Positions 51,762 to 59,862 of a stretch of DNA of 59,862 nucleotides are shown here, in pieces (positions within the stretch are counted from its first letter, which is position 1; each line of letters starts with the position of its first letter). Position numbers and translations under genes: made by a program. The notes beneath the pieces were generated by a model. It was given only the letters and a program-made list of their open reading frames with translations, searched no databases and was not told the origin of the DNA. The stretch is from contig NZ_JBHSAB010000022.1 in assembly GCF_042649825.1 (NCBI RefSeq), positions 1 to 59,862 on the forward strand. Direction: 5' to 3'. This DNA is from Legionella_C dresdenensis (lineage in GTDB: Bacteria > Pseudomonadota > Gammaproteobacteria > Legionellales > Legionellaceae).

Positions 51762-53066
51762 TTAAAACGACCCAACCATTCCGACAGGCGCCGGTGCTGA
51801 TTCTGGCGTCTTATTCGGCCCCTTTATCATTGTCAGAATATCCTGATATAAAGCCGCGGTGGATTCATCCCGTGCTCCCGGGAAAAACCATGCTCCCCAA
51901 GTTCGTGTCGGCCTGGTTTTAGCTGTCAGTTCTTTTTCAATAAACTGCAATAAGGCCGTGGTTTTCGCCTGTTTTGCCGCCAGAGCCCGCTCTTGAGTAA
52001 TATCTACTTTATCCTTCAGCAGTTCCTCAATTTTCTTCACAATTGCCGCAGCGCTTGCGGAATAAAGTTTATTATTAACTTCGACACCGCCGCCATGTAA
52101 TATATAGTTATGTTCAAACAACCTGGTATAGACCTCAAGCAGAATAACTTGCTGCGGCAAAACAGCGACCTGATCGCTTGCTCCATGCCTCTGATCATAG
52201 ATATCATTGTCTACTGTTTTAAATTTAACCGACACATTCGGGCCAGAAGTTAGCCTGTCACGTTCCAGAAGCCGAAATACCCTTGAACAATCTTTTATTG
52301 ATCGCAAGGTATAAATTTCTATTGTTTGCACGCTATCACTTGCTTCCGGAATACTGGCAATAACCTGATTGACTTCTTTGCTGCCGAAAATCAAATCGAC
52401 ACATGCCCGCCAGGCAGTATTAATTGCCGGATCGCCTCTGCGAAAAGTAAGAACCCACTTCGCTTGCTGTCCAGCCTCACTATCGTTTTTTGCGTTTACC
52501 AGCACCAGACGCTCGCGCTTCAAACTGCTCAACGTATGAATATCGAATTTGACAGCGTTGCTACCGACACTGACAGCACCTCCATTTTTATACGACTTGA
52601 TTTGATTATTTTCAAGCGAGTAATAATAACTGTGTTGATAGTAAATACTGTTTTCCCAGACTGGCTTTAGACGGTCTCTCAATTGGGCGGTAAAATACGC
52701 AAGATCCTCATCCAGATCCTCTTCTCCTTTTTGGTTCAGGGTATTAAACAAAAACCGGGCTGTTTCCTGATAAAGCTGTTGAATCAGATTGGCGCTTGCA
52801 GGAATAAAATTGCTTTTAAATCGATCGAAATCTGCCAGCGCCCTCCTATACTGGCTACAAATCTGTTGATGACGCTCGTTATGGCCAGCGGCAGGTTTCT
52901 CGCTGTAGCGCATATCAAACAGGCTTTGCTCAAGCAGCATTGTCGCCTTGTATAATTGACCAGCGAGATGCAGGGCATCGGAAAAAGCCTTTTGATTAGG
53001 CCTATTTTCTTGCGAATCCCCTTCATTTGCATTGTCAGTTTCGGTAGTTTGTCTTTGACTTAACAT
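51762..53066 (-). CDS. Effector-like protein with PmrA-type promoter
   Basis: 434 aa, soluble, largely helical at the N-terminus. The central part (residues about 150-300) has mixed strands (KFDIHTLSSLKRERLVLVNA, WVLTFRRGDPAINTAWRACV, VQTIEIYTLRSIKDC) that I cannot match to a named domain. The last codons (GMVGSF, stop) are written in the GGTTGGGTCGTTTTAA repeat, so a palindromic repeat arm supplies its C-terminus. Preceded by a PmrA-type box. Candidate Dot/Icm substrate. Confidence 0.78.
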   Translation of the reverse strand: MLSQRQTTETDNANEGDSQENRPNQKAFSDALHLAGQLYKATMLLEQSLFDMRYSEKPAAGHNERHQQICSQYRRALADFDRFKSNFIPASANLIQQLYQETARFLFNTLNQKGEEDLDEDLAYFTAQLRDRLKPVWENSIYYQHSYYYSLENNQIKSYKNGGAVSVGSNAVKFDIHTLSSLKRERLVLVNAKNDSEAGQQAKWVLTFRRGDPAINTAWRACVDLIFGSKEVNQVIASIPEASDSVQTIEIYTLRSIKDCSRVFRLLERDRLTSGPNVSVKFKTVDNDIYDQRHGASDQVAVLPQQVILLEVYTRLFEHNYILHGGGVEVNNKLYSASAAAIVKKIEELLKDKVDITQERALAAKQAKTTALLQFIEKELTAKTRPTRTWGAWFFPGARDESTAALYQDILTMIKGPNKTPESAPAPVGMVGSF

Positions 53067-53099
53067 GGCATATTGGATTCTTTGGAAGAGTAATAATTT

Positions 53100-53132
53100 A
53101 TTGTACCTTATCTACCTTAAGAATTACTTAAG
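53100..53132 (-). promoter_or_regulatory. PmrA-type box and -10 for the 434-aa gene
   Basis: Minus strand 53113-53132 reads CTTAAGTAATTCTTAAGGTA (TTAA-N7-TTAA). Seven nt later TACAAT (53100-53105) precedes ATG 53066. The box abuts a GGTTGGGTCG repeat. Confidence 0.6.
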
Positions 53133-53186
53133 GTTGGGTCGTTTTGAACCAACATCTTTGTTGGGTCAAAACGACCCAACCTACAG
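53131..53186. repeat. Paired GGTTGGGTCG-family palindromes, short form
   Basis: AAGGTTGGGTCGTTTTGAACC and GGTCAAAACGACCCAACCTA arms separated by a few nt (CAACATCTTTGTTG); short-spacer relative of the pairs at 36905-37020 and 55595-55691. It lies between two effector-like genes and overlaps the end of the PP2C-like gene. Confidence 0.7.
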
Positions 53187-55523
53187 ACTAGGAGTTTCGT
53201 TGTCTGGAGGAACCTCTCTTTTAATCTGCTCTGATACCCCTTGTCCTTTAACTTTCCAAAGACCGAAACAAGTAAAACCTTTACCGAAGATTGTTTCGAC
53301 CCCACTCAGAAACCATGCTGCCAGCTTGTTTCGTCTTTCGCCAATCAACGCCTTAGGACTCATTGCTTCATCTGCAACGTTGCCATGATAAAAATACTGT
53401 TTAAACTTATTTAATTTATCTTCGGGCGAGTTGTTTTTATTGGCTAAAATGTCTTCCAGAGTTTGCATTACAGCGTGTTTTTTTCCAAGTAATGTAGTAA
53501 GAGCGTGAGCTAGCTTTTCCTTTTTTCTTTCCTCTGAATCACCTACGGAATAAATATTACTCTCTAAATGTTGCCGGTATTTTTGGCAAATGCCTAATAG
53601 CTTGTCGACTCTTTGCTGTGTTTTCCTGTCTTGATCTGATGAGGCCTGTGAGCTATGGACTGCCGGTTGCTGAACTGTCTGAGGCGGTACATTTGAACTA
53701 GCCGGACTGGCCGGCTCTGGATGAGCATCTTCTATAACAGGTTCTGCAACAGGTTGGGTCTGGTTATAGTTCAGCACTAATTCTTTAACATGCTGGTTAT
53801 TTTCATTGATAATTTCCAATGCAGAACGTGATGGCAACCGGCTTTCCAATTTATCATACCCTTCCTGTTGCAACCGATTCGCCAGATTTTGAAAAGCCTC
53901 GCTACCGTTTGCAGGAAAGCGCTCGATTTGATGCCGCTTTAATATTCGCCCCAAGCTGCGTTCTAAAATTTCCCCTATCGGTTTATCCTGAGCATTATCA
54001 GAATGCTTCAGCGCGGGAATAATCTGCTCCTGGAAAGTATACAAACAATCCAGGCCCCAGGTTACGCCATCAATTCGCTCTCCGCCAGCCCTTCCTGTTA
54101 ATGCATGGCTAGCTACTGCACGTAATGCCTGGAGATGCCCCATTTGAGCAATCTCAACCAGCCGGTCGAACTTATTAATGCCCTGTCGATAAGAGTCATG
54201 TTTAAGTTGAAACTGGAGAACTTTCCAATGATCTCGCGCTGTTTTCGCCCGTGCTTTCAAATTCTGAAAAATCTCCTGTGCCAGATTGGAGTGTTCATCC
54301 TTCCCGGCGTTTACCAGAGTAATAAATTTTTTAAATAATTTGGAAAAATCAGCATTCGGATTTTGCAGCTTTTGTTTTAAGGCAAAAAACTCTTGATCTG
54401 GATGCCCATCTTTCATCGCTTGCAACGCGGCCGGATCTATCCTCTGCGCATCCAGCAATGTTGGCGCCTGAGTTACAGGAGCCGCCTCTTGTGCAATAGC
54501 CCGAATATCCAGAATAGCTGCCTGCGCCAGATCCTGTTTACTATTATCAGCCTTAGATACAGCAGGCGGATACAGCTGTTTAAACATCCTGCAATTTCGC
54601 AGCAAGAGCTCCATTATATTATCAGCAACATAATGAGAAACCCAATTACCGCCATGCCCATCATAAACACCCAGGCAGCAAGCTTCACCAGCTACCAGAG
54701 TTTGCACGGCAACAGAAACATTATCTTCCGAGCCATCCTGAATTGCCTGCCTCGCCAGAAATGCCGCCAAATCTTGTTCGGATTCTTTATTGCCAGAGTA
54801 ACGTGTTAAACAGTCGTTTAAATACAGTTCATGTTGCTCTTTATTCGCGTTCTGCCCAATCGCGTCAGTAAAACCATCACAGGTTGTAATAACCTGGATT
54901 TTGACTTGAGCCAATGTTGCCGGTTGTTGATTAATTTTTACATCCTGGAGCAACTCAGGCAGGCTCAACGTATCAATCTGAGGCAGGGAAATAAGAATAT
55001 TTTTATTAAAAATATGATCTCCTAACGCCCGGGATACAGCAAGGGTTGGACCCGGTCCCATTAATCTATTGTTGGGCGTTATCTGGCCGCCCGCATCTTC
55101 AATGCGTTGCTTTTCATCGGGATTATCCGGTTTATGAACAATTGAATTTAAGCGGACAACTTTTAATACCTTGCCCTCCAGGTCATAAACCGCGGCAAAG
55201 GCAGCAGCATCCGCCACCAGGGCGGTAACCAGATGCTCCTGGCCATCATACACGACGGTTATTGCTGTCGTTCCTGCAGCTGCAGCTTGTGGTTCATATT
55301 GCAAACCTTCATCAAGTGCTACATAAGTAGAGACTAATGCCATCTTAATTCCTTCCGGATGAGGCAGTACCGCAGTTTCTATACCAAATCCAACCAGGGC
55401 ATCCTCTTGTTCCTGACGTTTATTGCCCATGGTTTCAAAATAACCAAATTTTCTTTTCTTCGAGGCACCTGATTCATCCTTGATGCCCGGTTTGGAGATT
55501 ATTGTGTCTGTCATATTGGTCAC
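53181..55523 (-). CDS. PP2C-family phosphatase with rearranged motif order, 780 aa
   Basis: Metal-dependent Ser/Thr phosphatase motifs are all present but in unusual order: EDA (40-42), AGTTAITVVY (83-92), LAVSRALGD (161-169), TTCDGFTDAIG with D216-G217, GSEDNVSV with D267-N268, and only then GVYDGHGG (285-292). In standard PP2C the DGHGG motif comes right after the first ED. The domain thus looks circularly permuted. Residues 320-600 are helical and unfamiliar; a Pro/Ser-rich linker (about 605-640) leads to a C-terminal helical domain ending in FGLWKVKGQGVSEQ. The N-terminus has a basic SKKRK. GTG 55523 or ATG 55514 may be the start. PmrA-type promoter; effector candidate. Confidence 0.8.
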   Translation of the reverse strand: MTNMTDTIISKPGIKDESGASKKRKFGYFETMGNKRQEQEDALVGFGIETAVLPHPEGIKMALVSTYVALDEGLQYEPQAAAAGTTAITVVYDGQEHLVTALVADAAAFAAVYDLEGKVLKVVRLNSIVHKPDNPDEKQRIEDAGGQITPNNRLMGPGPTLAVSRALGDHIFNKNILISLPQIDTLSLPELLQDVKINQQPATLAQVKIQVITTCDGFTDAIGQNANKEQHELYLNDCLTRYSGNKESEQDLAAFLARQAIQDGSEDNVSVAVQTLVAGEACCLGVYDGHGGNWVSHYVADNIMELLLRNCRMFKQLYPPAVSKADNSKQDLAQAAILDIRAIAQEAAPVTQAPTLLDAQRIDPAALQAMKDGHPDQEFFALKQKLQNPNADFSKLFKKFITLVNAGKDEHSNLAQEIFQNLKARAKTARDHWKVLQFQLKHDSYRQGINKFDRLVEIAQMGHLQALRAVASHALTGRAGGERIDGVTWGLDCLYTFQEQIIPALKHSDNAQDKPIGEILERSLGRILKRHQIERFPANGSEAFQNLANRLQQEGYDKLESRLPSRSALEIINENNQHVKELVLNYNQTQPVAEPVIEDAHPEPASPASSNVPPQTVQQPAVHSSQASSDQDRKTQQRVDKLLGICQKYRQHLESNIYSVGDSEERKKEKLAHALTTLLGKKHAVMQTLEDILANKNNSPEDKLNKFKQYFYHGNVADEAMSPKALIGERRNKLAAWFLSGVETIFGKGFTCFGLWKVKGQGVSEQIKREVPPDNETPSL

Positions 55524-55550
55524 TACTCTTATGCAGTTAGGTCTACTGAT

Positions 55551-55583
55551 ATTATAAGCGAATATTCTTAACTATTTATTAAA
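55551..55583 (-). promoter_or_regulatory. PmrA-type box and -10 for the PP2C-like gene
   Basis: Minus strand 55564-55583 reads TTTAATAAATAGTTAAGAAT (TTAA-N7-TTAA), then 7 nt, then TATAAT (55551-55556). Same geometry as the other four. Confidence 0.6.
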
Positions 55584-55594
55584 TCGATACCAAG

Positions 55595-55691
55595 CAGGTT
55601 GGGTCGTTTGACCCAACATCACTTATCTTCAATCAATTCCAGGCTAGGAGCGCTTGTTGAAAAGCTTGTTGGGTCAAACGACCAACCTACT
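55595..55691. repeat. Paired GGTTGGGTCG-family palindromes (BIME-like)
   Basis: CAGGTTGGGTCGTTTGACCC arm, a 50-nt spacer containing TCTTCAATCAATTCCAG, then GGGTCAAACGACCAACCTAC. It shares both arms and spacer text with 36905-37020. Located between the divergent PP2C-like and CAP-domain genes. Confidence 0.75.
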
Positions 55692-55750
55692 ATAAAGTGG
55701 CAAGACAGTGTATAATCCGTGATCCTTATGGATAAAAGAAGGCTATACAC

Positions 55751-56203
55751 ATGAAAAAAGCAGCAATTTTGCTATTGGCAACCCTCCTCCCTTTGCCGCT
55801 GTTTGCTACAAACCAGACCAATAACGTCAGTGCTGAACAGGTTCTCTATTATATTAATCAATACCGTAGCGAACATCATCTGCAACCGTTGAAACTGGAT
55901 AGCAGGATGTCTGAACAGGCTCGGCTACACAGCCTTGATATGGCAACGCATAAAGTGCCTTTCGGCCATGATGGTTTCCGAAACCGGATAGGGATAATCT
56001 ACAAACAGGTGAATTCACCCCGCGGCGGCGCAGAGAATGTCGCTTATAATTACAAAACTGCACAAGACGTAGTTTATAACTGGGTACGCAGCCCCGGGCA
56101 CCAGCGTAATATTGTCGGCAATTATAATCTCACAGGCATTGGAATCGTGCGTGACAGCCAGGGAAAATTATACTATACCCAACTATTTGTGCGGGCCGGG
56201 TAA
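55751..56203 (+). CDS. Secreted CAP-domain (SCP/PR-1-like) protein
   Basis: 150 aa. Signal peptide MKKAAILLLATLLPLPLFAT, then a CAP domain: LYYINQYRSEHHLQPLKLDS, EQARLHSLDMATHKVPFGHD, AENVAYNY, and SPGHQRNIVGNYNLTGIG with the conserved histidines and GHxxNI-type motif. Exported; the function of bacterial CAP proteins is poorly defined. AGAAGG precedes the ATG. Its end overlaps the convergent 1176-aa gene by 21 nt. Confidence 0.9.
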   Translation: MKKAAILLLATLLPLPLFATNQTNNVSAEQVLYYINQYRSEHHLQPLKLDSRMSEQARLHSLDMATHKVPFGHDGFRNRIGIIYKQVNSPRGGAENVAYNYKTAQDVVYNWVRSPGHQRNIVGNYNLTGIGIVRDSQGKLYYTQLFVRAG

Positions 56204-59200
56204 AATTGCCGGGCCATTGCCAAACAGCTTCTGGTATGAGGTATGCAAATTAGCTTTATGAGCCTGCAGTTCTGAAGCATTAGTCTGCTGGAGTCTGGTT
56301 AAATAACCGGTTTCCGCATAATTGGTATTAACCATCTCATTAATAACGCCGGGTTTATTCCTGTTTTTAGTTGATTGCACTTTTGAGGGGCCGCCCTGAT
56401 CTTCGGTGCTAAAGGATGCGGCTGCGCCCTGCAGATTATATAAGTTGTATGCTGTATCGAGCCGGTATTGCACATAATCAAGCGGACTTTTTCCGGCAAT
56501 ATATCCCTTCATCGCATCAATTACATTTTGTTTCTCAGGGGTTAAGTTCGGATCGACACTCAGGCTTTTCAGCAACTCCACCCGGCCAGCTACTGCCTGA
56601 TAACGCTCATTAGCGCTTTTACAGCCTGCCTGGGATATGGGCTCACTGAAAACCGACAGCGTCTGCATCAACATTCCAAACTGTTTCTTTTTATAACTGC
56701 CATCGGCGAACATTTTTAACAAACATAAGACTGCAAGGTTGTTAAAATCAGCTGAAAGATTATCGAATTCAGCAACCGCCCAGCTTGTCCTGTAATTCTC
56801 AATTAGCCTGACTGTGTTAACGCCAGCTTCTGAATTTTTAAAATAAAATTCGCGTTTTTCTGCATCAGTCAGAAAACTGACATAATGCCAGTGGGCATTT
56901 TTATAACAACGGGCAATACTTGTCTGCATCGCTGGCGGAAAAATATAACGATGGTGATATAGCGTTGATAATAAAGCGATATCTACCATCAAGGCCGCTT
57001 CAGCATTCGCATCATTAAGGCTTGCGCTGTTTAATTCTACCGTATGCTGATTGACTGGAATATTCTGCACATAAATCAGTTCAAATGGCATGCCTTTCCT
57101 GACTTGCGCCCGATTATAGTGATGAGCGCCGATCAAAATCTGGCGGGCACTCTCACGTTGGCGGTTACGGTTATCCAACAACCGTTCATAAGCCGAACTA
57201 TGCAGTGAGGTTAACAGATTATAAACAATAGGTCCTCGGTAGCCTGGTACTTTCTGACGCAATTGCTGTGCACTATAGCCTAATTTGGCAGTTACATCAT
57301 GGACCGATTCAGAATGGGGAACACTAATGACTGCAATTGAGGGAACCCGTGCCTCCTGGGTACTGTTAGCATAGGGCATTACCTGGCCGGACTGAGGCTG
57401 ATAATGATTTCTCGCCAAAAGGCGCAGCGCCTGTTTTTGCCCGCCTAATACCTTGCCATGAGCAGTATACTCGGTCGCCTCAATTCGAACTACGGTGCCA
57501 TTACAGCTATCGGTGCGTAAATAGTCCAGCCCCGTTGCGGTAGTGTTTTCAAAATCGCTGGATTCGAGCTTAACCAGAACATCTTGAAATTGCAATTTTT
57601 GATTGCTATCCATTATGCTGACCAGTGTTTCTACGACTAATTCACGGCAAAGGGGCGCCAGTTCTTTTCGGCAATTATCCAGTTCGCGATTAATATAAAC
57701 AAAATTAAGTTCAGGCCGGCTATTCGCTAATATGCGGCGGAATTTGCCCAGTACCAGGCAATTAATACCGTGCATTAATTGCAGATTTTGCGTATCAGTT
57801 AAAATTATTTCAGGGAATTTTTTTAACAAGGTTCGTAAACCCAGCTGGGCATGCATCATCATTTCTTCTTGTAATGCAATAACGCTGCCGCGCTGATTAG
57901 AAGCCAGATATGAATCCACAATTATGCTTAATTGCTCCCCCGGCTCATTACCCAGAATAGTTTGCCGAACGCGCGCCATAAGCTCGGGATGCAGGCTGAC
58001 ATCAAGATTACATACCGTTGCTGCCGTCAATTGTGAAACGCCAAGCCTGCTTGCAATCATTGCAAGCGTACCGTGCCTGACTTCATTGCCCGTCATTTGC
58101 GTTAATATGGCATTAATATCGTCTTGCCCCAGCTTGACCGTAGTCAGGATGTGACCCTGGGTATCGACGAGCAGCGTTTCTTGCTCACTGGCCTGCTGCA
58201 ATCCTTTGCTGATTAAGTAACGCTGATAAATTGCCTCCGCATTTAATTGTTGTCTGGCCTGCTCATATTCTGTAATCCGGGAAAAGGACTGATAAAATTC
58301 AACCACACGTTTAACCACCTGGCCAACATTGCTTGCAATGCATAACGCCGGATTATGTAAACAGTTCTCTACTTGCCGGCTGATTCGCTGCTTCATCCCT
58401 TCTTGATTAACAGCCGGCAAAAGACCTTGACTCAGAATTTTGTGCTTTTGCAAATCGTTTAAATTGGGAAAAGCACAAACCTCAGCGGCAAGTTTGCAAA
58501 TGAGTTCCCCTGCCCGCGATTTGTCTCTGCCGCTCCATTTGGCAAACAAGCGCTCACGGCTCGCCCGTTGCAAATGCCCTTGGAGCAGCGCCTGATCAAA
58601 TTTGTTGCCACGGATAATTTCAGTTTTTAATTGCTCAAAAAAAAGTTTTTTGTAAGTACCGGGGAATTTCTCGAGGTAGCTGTTAATCAATTTAACAGCA
58701 TTTTCCGCCTGATCGTGGGCGATAATCGCTGGAGTCACCTGATTAATGATATTTTGATTTAATTGTTTATACAGCTTGTGAGCTTCGTGGCCTTGCGTTG
58801 CTGCTTCCCGGCAATATCCGCCATCTATCAGTAACCGGTTGAAATAGCCTTGCTCAGATGCGCTCAGAACTGGTTCTTCATATTTCACCCTCGCAAGCTC
58901 TTCATGAAACTGGCTGTTGTTCTCCAGCTCAGCTTTGGCAAGTAAGGAGCGCTGAAGTTCGGCCGACAAATGAAAAAACAGCGAAGAATCCTGTCTGGCA
59001 GCCTGATAGGCGATTTCAGCATTAGCGGTAATAATTTTTTTAGTTAAATCAGGATTGCGTCTGGCAATTGCAATCAGCTCCTGCATCGCCGCAGGCGCCT
59101 GGATAACCAGTTTATTAATAACTTCAGACAGGTATTCCGGTGCGTATCTATTGGCCTTTAGCAATAATTGCTCTAATTGTTGATAATTTTGCTCCTCAAG

Positions 59201-59713
59201 CTGGATTTGTATCAAGGAAGCAAGCGGCACCTTATTAATCGGCTGTAACCCCATATAATATTTCAGTTCCCTTTCCAACGCATGGATGTTATCAGCATTA
59301 AAACGGTCGGACAGCCATATATGATACACTCGCCATTGCAAATTCAGTTTTTTCGCCTCCGACATTCCAGACCGCACTACTGATTCCAGCTCAAGCGGTT
59401 CAAGCGAAATATTCAGACTTTCAAAGATCATAGTAATAAAATCACCGGCTCTGCTGGTACTGGAAGCACCGAATTGGCGCCGTAAATAAAACAGATTTTT
59501 TCTTTGGCGCAGGGTAAGCTTAGACAATTCCTCCGTTAACGTAGCCACATTCAGCTGATTTTCTTCAAGCAGCCTGATTAACTTATTAAAAAAGTCTTTC
59601 TTTTCCCGATCATGTTCGGAATTGCCTTTACTATTGCTGTAGTTGCGAAGATCTTCGATGAGGTCGCTCATGAGCATTCTATCTGCTAATGTCTGTTCTA
59701 TTAGTTTATCCAA
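56183..59713 (-). CDS. Very large effector-like protein, 1176 aa
   Basis: No signal peptide or membrane segment; helical through most of its length (for example ALERELKYYMGLQPINKV, LQEEMMMHAQLGLRTLLKKF). The C-terminal third contains PGYRGPIVYNLLTSLHSSAY, SARQILIGAHHYNRAQ, YVQNIPVNQHTVEL and MVDIALLSTLYHHRYIFPP, wording I associate with a recurrent domain in Legionella proteins, though I cannot name it. The frame opens with TTG 59713; ATG 59677 or 59671 are alternatives and none has a clear ribosome site. No PmrA-type box is seen. Function unknown. Confidence 0.75.
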   Translation of the reverse strand: MDKLIEQTLADRMLMSDLIEDLRNYSNSKGNSEHDREKKDFFNKLIRLLEENQLNVATLTEELSKLTLRQRKNLFYLRRQFGASSTSRAGDFITMIFESLNISLEPLELESVVRSGMSEAKKLNLQWRVYHIWLSDRFNADNIHALERELKYYMGLQPINKVPLASLIQIQLEEQNYQQLEQLLLKANRYAPEYLSEVINKLVIQAPAAMQELIAIARRNPDLTKKIITANAEIAYQAARQDSSLFFHLSAELQRSLLAKAELENNSQFHEELARVKYEEPVLSASEQGYFNRLLIDGGYCREAATQGHEAHKLYKQLNQNIINQVTPAIIAHDQAENAVKLINSYLEKFPGTYKKLFFEQLKTEIIRGNKFDQALLQGHLQRASRERLFAKWSGRDKSRAGELICKLAAEVCAFPNLNDLQKHKILSQGLLPAVNQEGMKQRISRQVENCLHNPALCIASNVGQVVKRVVEFYQSFSRITEYEQARQQLNAEAIYQRYLISKGLQQASEQETLLVDTQGHILTTVKLGQDDINAILTQMTGNEVRHGTLAMIASRLGVSQLTAATVCNLDVSLHPELMARVRQTILGNEPGEQLSIIVDSYLASNQRGSVIALQEEMMMHAQLGLRTLLKKFPEIILTDTQNLQLMHGINCLVLGKFRRILANSRPELNFVYINRELDNCRKELAPLCRELVVETLVSIMDSNQKLQFQDVLVKLESSDFENTTATGLDYLRTDSCNGTVVRIEATEYTAHGKVLGGQKQALRLLARNHYQPQSGQVMPYANSTQEARVPSIAVISVPHSESVHDVTAKLGYSAQQLRQKVPGYRGPIVYNLLTSLHSSAYERLLDNRNRQRESARQILIGAHHYNRAQVRKGMPFELIYVQNIPVNQHTVELNSASLNDANAEAALMVDIALLSTLYHHRYIFPPAMQTSIARCYKNAHWHYVSFLTDAEKREFYFKNSEAGVNTVRLIENYRTSWAVAEFDNLSADFNNLAVLCLLKMFADGSYKKKQFGMLMQTLSVFSEPISQAGCKSANERYQAVAGRVELLKSLSVDPNLTPEKQNVIDAMKGYIAGKSPLDYVQYRLDTAYNLYNLQGAAASFSTEDQGGPSKVQSTKNRNKPGVINEMVNTNYAETGYLTRLQQTNASELQAHKANLHTSYQKLFGNGPAILPGPHK

Positions 59714-59756
59714 TTTTTCTTAACAAAATATTATTTGTAAATAAAATCGTACAACT

Positions 59757-59797
59757 TTGCACAGGACAGTTTTTGTAGGTTGGGTCGTTTGACCCAA
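59757..59797. repeat. Single GGTTGGGTCG-family arm with tail
   Basis: TTTGCACAGGACAGTTTTTG, then TAGGTTGGGTCGTTTGACCC. The tail part recurs at about 4500-4530 and, inverted, at 36998-37022 and at 48-76, showing the repeat unit is longer than its palindrome. The remaining bases to the window end show nothing recognisable. Confidence 0.6.
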
Positions 59798-59862
59798 TGG
59801 CGCTGCCTTAAGCTGTACAAAAATTGCGATATAGAAAAAAAGAGCTAAATATATATAGAAAT

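Noticed and set aside
59714..59862. PmrA-type box for the 1176-aa gene
   Set aside because: Only one TTAA is present near the start; no 11-bp spaced partner and no correctly placed -10.

Overview
The window looks like chromosomal DNA of a Legionella-type gammaproteobacterium. The housekeeping genes are gammaproteobacterial: sua5-type tsaC, aroQ-accB-accC-prmA, hemH, nfeD-qmcA, rimK and a cytochrome-oxidase assembly cluster (surf1, ctaA, ctaB, sco). Between them lie long proteins without recognisable enzymatic relatives, some with ankyrin- or pentapeptide-like stretches. Five of these are preceded by a 20-bp direct repeat TTAA-N7-TTAA placed exactly 7 nt before a TATAAT-like -10. This is the layout of PmrA-activated promoters of Legionella Dot/Icm effector genes, so these proteins are effector candidates. 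Three families of palindromic repeats and small MITE-like elements fill most intergenic gaps. No tRNA, rRNA, IS transposase or CRISPR array was seen.

Layout: 0-1.1 kb tsaC/sua5; 1.4-7.5 kb two tandem ~990-aa effector-like paralogs; 7.6-9.4 kb biotin-dependent carboxyltransferase (oadA-like); 9.7-12.9 kb aroQ-accBC-prmA; 13-15.1 kb a methyltransferase and a LuxR-type regulator; 15.2-17.5 kb hemH, nfeD, qmcA; 17.7-19.1 kb a small HTH protein and rimK; 19.2-23.2 kb oxidase assembly genes; 23.3-25.1 kb a 590-aa protein with a divergent cytochrome P450 C-terminal half; 25.1-32.9 kb umuC-like polymerase, patatin, VOC, CHMI, DUF2520, Stealth, NUDIX, a multi-TM protein and an RpiB-like isomerase; 33-35.4 kb hybrid histidine kinase; 35.5-35.9 kb a 54-bp tandem array; 35.9-36.6 kb a cyclodipeptide synthase; 37.1-38.6 kb an effector candidate; 38.9 kb umuD-like; 39.5-45.4 kb a peptide natural-product locus; 45.5-48.3 kb cysD-cysNC; 48.5-51.8 kb MATE exporter, HprK-like protein, sulfotransferase; 51.8-59.7 kb effector-like proteins (434 aa, a PP2C with permuted motif order, 1176 aa) and a CAP-domain protein.

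The most interesting system is at 39.5-51.8 kb. Three consecutive genes encode a McbB-like, a SagB/McbC-like and a YcaO protein, the set that makes thiazole/oxazole-modified peptides. A 43-codon gene at 43264-43395, easily missed, encodes a likely precursor: an acidic leader with FxxxV motifs followed by five consecutive cysteines and a threonine (CCCCCT, as in streptolysin S). A beta-barrel outer-membrane protein lies just upstream and a TPR protein just downstream. PAPS-making enzymes, a MATE exporter, an HprK-like protein and a sulfotransferase follow. One reading is an exported, azole-modified and possibly sulfated peptide; the sulfation link is inference from proximity only.

Other notable items are an XYP-type cyclodipeptide synthase, the P450-like protein, the PP2C whose DGHGG motif lies after rather than before the rest of the fold, and a umuD-like gene with a dyad at its own predicted transcription start.
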